The position numbers were made by a program, and so were the translations under genes. DNA of 64,000 bases, from NCBI GenBank assembly GCA_947625725.1, contig CANQPI010000004.1, forward strand, positions 29,105 to 93,104, given 5' to 3'. The stretch's first letter is position 1, and each line of letters starts with the position of its first letter. Positions 58,514 to 64,000 of this stretch are shown here, in pieces. The notes under the pieces were generated by a model that saw nothing but the letters and a program-made list of their open reading frames with translations, searched no databases and was not told where the DNA came from. This stretch comes from an uncultured Clostridia bacterium. Its GTDB lineage: Bacteria; Bacillota; Clostridia; Christensenellales; CAG-314.

Positions 58514-59416
58514 ATGAACGCAATCGAAATCAGAAATTTAACTAAAACATTCGGCGAAAAACGCGCGGTGGACGGCTTGAATATGACCGTGCCGCAGGGC
58601 GCGATCTATGGCTTTATCGGCGAGAACGGCAGTGGCAAATCGACGACGGAAAAACTCATTTGCGGACTTATTCAACCGAGCGGCGGCGAAATCAAACTTT
58701 GGGGCAAAGACTATCGGGATCAGACCGTTCGCTCGCAAATCGGCGTTCTTATCGAAGCCCCCGGCTGTTACCCCAATTACAGCGTTTGGAACAATATGAA
58801 ACTGCAAGCCGCCAACCTCGGTATCGAAAACGAGGATCAAGAAATTCGGCGCGTTTTGCACCTCGTGCGTATGGACGGCGCGGCGAGCAACAAGTTCAAA
58901 AACTGCTCGCTCGGTATGAAACAGCGGATAGGAATAGCGTTTGCGCTTCTCGGAAACCCCGCGCTTCTCGTACTCGACGAGCCGATCAACGGGTTGGACG
59001 CCGACGGAATGCGCATTATGCGGGAAATGCTGACCAACCTTTCCCGCCGCGGCACGACCGTTCTCATTTCCTCTCATATTTTGGGCGAGTTGGAAAAAAT
59101 CGCCACACATTACGGCATTATTCGCGGCGGCAAAATGCTTCGTGAAATGACCGCCGAGGAGTTGAACGCAAACTGCCCGACATTCGTTGCCCTCAAAACG
59201 GACGATATGCAAAAGGCGCGGGCGATTTTGGAACGGGCTTTCGGACGGGTAGAATACGACGAAGATCACGGGGAGTTGCGCGTTTTCGGCAAAACTACGG
59301 CAGAAGATGTCGCAAAGTACTTGTTCGAAAACTTCGGGATTGCCGTGAGCGAAATCCGAACGGCAAAAATCAACCTTGAAGAATACTATATCGATCTTAT
59401 GCAGGAGGGCAGATAG
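58514..59416 (+). CDS. ABC transporter ATP-binding protein, copy 2
   Basis: MNAIEIRNLTKTFGEKRAVDGLNMTVPQGAIYGFIGENGSGKSTTEKLICG; clear paralog of copy 1. Confidence 0.93.
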   Translation: MNAIEIRNLTKTFGEKRAVDGLNMTVPQGAIYGFIGENGSGKSTTEKLICGLIQPSGGEIKLWGKDYRDQTVRSQIGVLIEAPGCYPNYSVWNNMKLQAANLGIENEDQEIRRVLHLVRMDGAASNKFKNCSLGMKQRIGIAFALLGNPALLVLDEPINGLDADGMRIMREMLTNLSRRGTTVLISSHILGELEKIATHYGIIRGGKMLREMTAEELNANCPTFVALKTDDMQKARAILERAFGRVEYDEDHGELRVFGKTTAEDVAKYLFENFGIAVSEIRTAKINLEEYYIDLMQEGR

Positions 59417-59417
59417 C

Positions 59418-60215
59418 ATGAACGCGAAACTACAAAACAACAACTTCTCAAAACGCCTCAAAACCATGCTCAAAGTGGACTTCCGCAGAATGTTCACTAT
59501 GCCCACCGTTTGGATCATGCTCGGCGTATCTCTTGCGCTTCCCATTCTTATCCTCGTGATGACTTCCTTTATGGGCGGGACGACTGTGAACCCGCAAACA
59601 GGCGTGGAAGAAACGGTTGAAACATTTACCAACGTCTGGCAGGCAATCGGCTCTGCGGGCGGCGCAATGGCTATGGATCTCACAAGCATGTGCAACATCA
59701 ATCTCCTGTACTTCCTTGCGGCAATCTTCGTGTGCCTGTTCGTGGGCGAGGACTTTCGTAGCGGCTATGTCAAAAACCTGTTCACGGTGCGCTCGAAGAA
59801 ACTCGATTACGTCCTTTCCAAAACAATCGTGCTGTTTGTAGCGGCTGTCGGGATGTTTGTTCTCTATTTCGTGGGAGCAATGATCGGCGGCGGGATCGCG
59901 GGGCTTTCCTTTGACGTCGCTGCGGTGGGCGCAACTGCGGGAGGAATCGTCGCCTGTATGATAAGCAAAGTGTTCTTTGCGCTCGTATTTGTGTCGATTG
60001 CTTTGACGCTCGCAGTTGTTGGCAAACAAAGACTTTGGCTCTCCATTCTCGGCTCGCTTGCCGCAGGAATGTTGCTGTTCACCATGATCCCCATGATGAC
60101 GCCGCTGAATTCCGGCGCGTTCAATGTCGTGCTATGCGTCCTCGGCGGTCCCTTGTTCGCCGTGGGGCTTGGGGCGGTCAGCAATGTCATTCTCAACAAG
60201 ACGAGTTTGGTTTAA
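59418..60215 (+). CDS. ABC-2 type permease, copy 2
   Basis: FVGEDFRSGYVKNLFTVRSKKLDYVLSKTIVLF parallels copy 1. Start set at ATG 59418. Confidence 0.88.
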   Translation: MNAKLQNNNFSKRLKTMLKVDFRRMFTMPTVWIMLGVSLALPILILVMTSFMGGTTVNPQTGVEETVETFTNVWQAIGSAGGAMAMDLTSMCNINLLYFLAAIFVCLFVGEDFRSGYVKNLFTVRSKKLDYVLSKTIVLFVAAVGMFVLYFVGAMIGGGIAGLSFDVAAVGATAGGIVACMISKVFFALVFVSIALTLAVVGKQRLWLSILGSLAAGMLLFTMIPMMTPLNSGAFNVVLCVLGGPLFAVGLGAVSNVILNKTSLV

Positions 60216-60225
60216 GGGGAATCGT

Positions 60226-60396
60226 ATGAAAGACGAAAAAGAATTGCTTACCTTAGACGATTTGAACGAATTTCTTTCGGCAAAGACCTACGCGGAGCAA
60301 TTTGAGATACTCCTAAAACACTCTCAAAAAAATCAAAAGGCAGTAGAACTAAGGACGGGTAACAAACACCCTCACAATGTAAACAAAAAGAGTTAA
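60226..60396 (+). CDS. Short paralog of the 53934 ORF N-terminus
   Basis: MKDEKELLTLDDLNEFLSAKTYAEQFEILLKHSQKNQKAVELRTGNKHPHNVNKKS; near-identical 55-nt block to about 53985-54046. Confidence 0.75.
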   Translation: MKDEKELLTLDDLNEFLSAKTYAEQFEILLKHSQKNQKAVELRTGNKHPHNVNKKS

Positions 60397-60562
60397 AAGA
60401 AAATGAGTATACGGTTGATACGCATTTTTTTCTGTCGTTTTAAGTAAAATTACGCCATCCGAAAACTTTTGGGTTTGTCGGACGTTTGTTGCTTGCAGAA
60501 AAAAGGTTCGGATTTGACGACGGAGTTGGCTTGGATAAAAAAATCCGTCGGGCGGGCTCGAT

Positions 60563-60751
60563 CTATCGTTCGGATTTGGAGTCCTCTTTGCGTTTGTAGT
60601 GTTCGCAACAGCCGTGCGGGTCAATGTCTTTGGGCGTGTAAGGCAATTGGTAAAAGCAGAGGTGGTGTTGCGGTATAAGATAGTGGTCGTGCCAATATTC
60701 TTCGCTCACGCCATAGTATTCGCACGTCATGCAATTTTTTTCGTCGGTCAT
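60563..60751 (-). CDS. Small Cys/His-rich hypothetical protein
   Basis: MTDEKNCMTCEYYGVSEEYWHDHYLIPQHHLCFYQLPYTPKDIDPHGCCEHYKRKEDSKSER. Confidence 0.6.
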   Translation of the reverse strand: MTDEKNCMTCEYYGVSEEYWHDHYLIPQHHLCFYQLPYTPKDIDPHGCCEHYKRKEDSKSER

Positions 60752-60895
60752 AGCGTCTTTCTCCCTCAAAAATTTTCGATCTTCGTTTATTATAACATAT
60801 ATTAGCAAAAAAGCAAATGCGGAGATGTCCGAAAGTTAGTTGCATAATATTTTGTTTTGACGTAAAAAAAGAGCGGCAGATCCGCTCATATCAAT

Positions 60896-61090
60896 TTACA
60901 ATTCGGTCAACAAGTCGTCAACGCTCACGCCGAAATATCTCGCAATCGTCAACAGATTGTCAAGATTCGGCTCGCGGCTACCGCCTTCCCAAAAACTGAT
61001 GGTTTGATTGCACACACTCAAAATGTTTCCCAACGACAAAACGGACCGCGGCATTACGCCTCGGTTCTTTTTGTTTTTTTGATGGAGCAA
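60896..61090 (-). pseudogene. Truncated/degenerate XRE-family HTH
   Basis: Recognisable C-terminal half only: CNQTISFWEGGSREPNLDNLLTIARYFGVSVDDLLTEL; no convincing N-terminal helices or start. Confidence 0.5.
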
Positions 61091-61229
61091 TCGCGCGACC
61101 GATAACGCACCTCGACGAGTTTTGCATTGTACGAGGAGATGTTTGTGAGGAAATACACGTCGTCGGCTACCGAAAAAACATAAGTTTGTATTTTCGTAGT
61201 GTTACGCACGTTTTTTCCTTTCCGTGCAA

Positions 61230-62063
61230 TTATAATTCCATCACGTATTCCAACATTCTCAGTTCCCGCTCGACTTGCTTGTAATATTCGCTTTGAAAAT
61301 ACGGCGGAGCGAATTTTTCTCTGCCACCGCTCGCTTCGTTCGACGTCTTTGGTATGGGAAGAGGTTGCAGGTCGGCAAAATCGTTCAGCGGAACGAGAAC
61401 AGAATACGTATCTTCGGTCAAATAGTTTTTTGCAATCTGCCGAAACTTCGGGAAGTCACAAGGCTGTGAGGGCACCATATAGAAATAGTAGTGTACCGCT
61501 TCGTCGACATAACAACAAAGGTTGTGGAGAATACTAATTTCTTTTTTCAGATCGGCTTTTGCCTTGTTTTTCATGCCTGACGCAATTTTTTGCATTTGTC
61601 CGTAGAGGGGCATCTGTTTTAGGGTATCGTTAACGGCAGACAATACCGTATCTTTGAGTTCGTCGTCCACTTCCGCCATGTGATACAGCGAAAAAACCTC
61701 GTGCGAAACGCAGGAGAAAAGACGCTTTTCCCCTTGAAACAAAGCCAAATTTTCAAGCAAGGGCGGTTCGCCCCCGAACATACAGGTAAGGCTCTCGTCG
61801 AGAATATGTTTTTTGAGCGGTTCGGTCAGTCGAAAGCGGAACAGAGTTCCCCTCATTCCGTTGTTGTTTTCTTCATGACGGCAATGCAGAAAGGCGGGAA
61901 TGATATCTTCATATTGTGTGCCGTACAAATCGTAAATATTTTTCAGTCCGTAAATATCGCTACCCAAAAATTCGGCGGTGTCACAGACGGACAGCACTGT
62001 TTTCGTAACGATTTGTTCTACTTCCTCGAACTGCGTATAACAAGGTATATCTTCAAAATACAT
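61230..62063 (-). CDS. Hypothetical protein
   Basis: 277-aa ORF, MYFEDIPCYTQFEEVEQIVTKTVLSVCDTAEFLGSDIYGLKNIYDLYG...; no recognised family. Confidence 0.6.
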   Translation of the reverse strand: MYFEDIPCYTQFEEVEQIVTKTVLSVCDTAEFLGSDIYGLKNIYDLYGTQYEDIIPAFLHCRHEENNNGMRGTLFRFRLTEPLKKHILDESLTCMFGGEPPLLENLALFQGEKRLFSCVSHEVFSLYHMAEVDDELKDTVLSAVNDTLKQMPLYGQMQKIASGMKNKAKADLKKEISILHNLCCYVDEAVHYYFYMVPSQPCDFPKFRQIAKNYLTEDTYSVLVPLNDFADLQPLPIPKTSNEASGGREKFAPPYFQSEYYKQVERELRMLEYVMEL

Positions 62064-62324
62064 AATCTCTTAGCCCAACTCCTGTTTGTCGCGGTTATTA
62101 TACCACAAGCCCCCACTAAAATCAAGGCGGGTATCACGCCAAAGATTTCATTATACAGCCCGCCGAGAGGGAGAACGGAGCGGCGGCTTGCCACCAAGGG
62201 CACAACGCGTTAAGCGAAAGTGCATGTGGCACTTTCGTAGCCAAAGCGGCACGCGATTTAGAATCGCGGGCGGGGGTGGGTTGGCAGATTTTCTTTACTT
62301 GTACTCTGCTACGGACACAAATCT

Positions 62325-62417
62325 TTTGGTTCCGTAGACCAACGCTCTATCCAATTTCGCTAATACTCGCTACCGCTCGTGGCGTTCGCAACTTCGTTGC
62401 TCGGCTGAGGGCGCATA
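62325..62417 (-). repeat. Chimeric tRNA-Arg fragment repeat, copy 1
   Basis: tttggttccgtagaccaacgctctatccaatttcgctaatactcgctaccgctcgtggcgttcgc...gctcggctgagggcgcata; tRNA-Arg 5' half interrupted by a GC-rich insert. Confidence 0.85.
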
Positions 62418-62492
62418 TTTTATTCGAGCATGAAAAAGCGACCTCGTTTCTGAGGGGGGGGGGCGCCTTTCGAGTAAACACTATTGATACTC

Positions 62493-62954
62493 TTACTTTT
62501 TTTTAAAAAAACAAAACAATATGATACTACAAGTTATTGCTCCGCCCAAAATCGCTATATACCATATAACTGATTTCCCCATTATAATTGTAGATGACGC
62601 TTCGTCGCCTTTTGCTGTTGCCAAACAAATAATGCCCACAATTATTAAGAGAAAAGAAATAATCAAAGACACAATCATTATAGTTAATCTTATGCTACTT
62701 CTTTTTTTCGATTGAGGTTTCTTTGTATCACTTTCTCTACCCAAAAGCAATTCGTCCATACTAATATCGTAAATGCGAGATATCTCTGTGGCTTTTACTA
62801 CATCTAATTTTACTTTATCGTTTTCCCAGTTTGAAATTGTTTGACGAGAAACATTGAGTTTCTCTGCCAATTCATCTTGCGACAAATTGTGGTTTTCCCG
62901 TAAAATGTATAGCCGTTCGCCCAAAGTATTTGCTTCTTCGAGTTTTTTGTTCAT
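62493..62954 (-). CDS. XRE-family HTH regulator with two C-terminal TM helices
   Basis: LGERLYILRENHNLSQDELAEKLNVSRQTISNWENDKVKLDVVKATEISRIYDISMDELL then two hydrophobic segments. Confidence 0.88.
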   Translation of the reverse strand: MNKKLEEANTLGERLYILRENHNLSQDELAEKLNVSRQTISNWENDKVKLDVVKATEISRIYDISMDELLLGRESDTKKPQSKKRSSIRLTIMIVSLIISFLLIIVGIICLATAKGDEASSTIIMGKSVIWYIAILGGAITCSIILFCFFKKK

Positions 62955-63005
62955 GATTAAATTATAGCATAATTACCGAGCAAAAACAAGTATTGCTGTT
63001 GATTA

Positions 63006-63224
63006 CTATTTGTTACTATTTGCTTTTCGTTTCATAACTGCCCACACGATCAAACACAGGACGCTACAAATCGAATACGGAATTAAGATCAATAACGATA
63101 CTGTCGCAGGGAAACTCGTATATTGATTATTGAATATCGTCATATATCTGATTATCGTGTGTACAACTCCTGCCACCTCAACCAAAATAGCGATCAATAA
63201 TACCATCCATTTTTTATTTTTCAT
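63006..63224 (-). CDS. Small two-TM membrane protein
   Basis: 72 aa MKNKKWMVLLIAILVEVAGVVHTIIRYMTIFNNQYTSFPATVSLLILIPYSICSVLCLIVWAVMKRKANSNK. Confidence 0.6.
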   Translation of the reverse strand: MKNKKWMVLLIAILVEVAGVVHTIIRYMTIFNNQYTSFPATVSLLILIPYSICSVLCLIVWAVMKRKANSNK

Positions 63225-63559
63225 GTTTATTGCACTCCCATTTCACACAATGTAATATATTCATCGTATGTAAAACTCGTTGCCCAATTTGTCAACCCTT
63301 TTACTCCAAAAGCATTATTCGAAACAAAGGTGTTTCCGCTATAATAACCTACTCTATATTCGACAGAATAATTTTATCAAGTCCGCAAGCCAAATTCAAT
63401 CAAATATATTTGTCAATCTAATAAATATATTTGTCAATTTGTAAATAAGACTTTTTCGCTCGACTTCCTTTGGTATGTCACAACTAAATTTATTAGTTGT
63501 TCGGCTGAGGACGCATATCACATAGAAAAAACGACTCGAAAATATTCAAGTCGTTTTGT

Positions 63560-63570
63560 TGGCGCGCCAT
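63560..63570 (-). repeat. Duplicated 3' end of tRNA-Arg
   Basis: tggcgcgccat identical to 63705-63715, similarity extending into ggagcgcg/ggagctcg. Confidence 0.8.
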
Positions 63571-63704
63571 TGGAGCGCGCGGACGGAGCGTGGCGGAGTC
63601 CCCAGGGATTGTTACACGCAGTGTCAATCCCGTTATATATTTCAGTATCTCCTTGTGGCGCGCTATTCGAAAAAAGACACCTTGACGAAGCAAGGTGCCT
63701 TTCG

Positions 63705-63781
63705 TGGCGCGCCATAAGGAGCTCGAATCCCTAACCTTTGGTTCCGTAGACCAACGCTCTATCCAATTGAGCTAATGGCGC
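63705..63781 (-). tRNA. tRNA-Arg(ACG), encoded CCA
   Basis: GCGCCATTAGCTCAATTGGATAGAGCGTTGGTCTACGGAACCAAAGGTTAGGGATTCGAGCTCCTTATGGCGCGCCA; anticodon loop CTACGGA. Confidence 0.94.
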
Positions 63782-63805
63782 ATATTTAATTTGTGACAAT
63801 TTGAC

Positions 63806-63902
63806 TTTGGTTCCGTAGACCAACGCTCTATCCAATTTCGCTAATACTCGCTACCGCTCGTGACGTTCGCTTCACTGCGTTTCGCTCGGTTGAGGGCGCA
63901 TA
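63806..63902 (-). repeat. Chimeric tRNA-Arg fragment repeat, copy 2
   Basis: tttggttccgtagaccaacgctctatccaatttcgctaatactcgctaccgctcgtgacgttcgcttcactgcgtttcgctcggttgagggcgcata. Confidence 0.88.
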
Positions 63903-63923
63903 TTAAACTTTGCGATTATTTTA

Positions 63924-64000
63924 CAACGCTCTATCCAATTTCGCTAATACTCGCTACCGCTCGTGACGTTCGCTTCACTGCGTTTCGCTCGGTTGAGGGC
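63924..64000 (-). repeat. Chimeric tRNA-Arg fragment repeat, copy 3 (runs off the window)
   Basis: Identical to the corresponding part of copy 2 from caacgctctatcc to ggttgagggc. Confidence 0.88.

Noticed and set aside
1-64000. CRISPR array, IS element with transposase, prophage or rRNA operon
   Set aside because: No regularly spaced identical repeats, no transposase/integrase/phage structural ORFs and no rRNA-like sequence noticed.

Overview
64 kb chromosomal segment of what looks like an uncultured Clostridia/Firmicutes-type bacterium (inferred from gene content and consensus TTGACA-17-TATAAT promoters). The core contains pyk, psuG, a NrdG-like radical SAM activase, dut, tadA, dnaA, mscL, metNIQ, a fused DUF1385-PrmC gene, prfA, tsaD, a P-type ATPase, an M32 carboxypeptidase and two DegV proteins; one of these runs off the left edge and is absent from the ORF track. 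Three tRNAs are on the minus strand: Pro-CGG, initiator Met-CAT and Arg-ACG. Accessory content: (i) an overlapping two-gene unit (3.1-7.7 kb) of a zinc-ribbon/STAND-type NTPase/TPR protein and a C-terminal two-TM membrane protein, next to a DUF4143-type ATPase; (ii) an AT-rich DUF262/DUF1524 (GmrSD-like) cassette beside tRNA-Pro; (iii) a duplicated BcrA-type ABC/cardiolipin synthase island (53-60 kb) with a duplicated promoter and bracketing paralogous small ORFs. Main non-coding observations: a Met/Cys-rich leader peptide plus attenuator before metNIQ; a preQ1-riboswitch-like pseudoknot leader before a VUT/YhhQ transporter; a G10 tract in the -35/-10 spacer of a lipoprotein gene (possible phase-variable promoter); a promoter-to-terminator structured sRNA candidate at 48.9 kb; and mosaic repeats built from tRNA 5' and 3' ends around all three tRNA genes. 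Everything was read by eye; no database search or folding was run.
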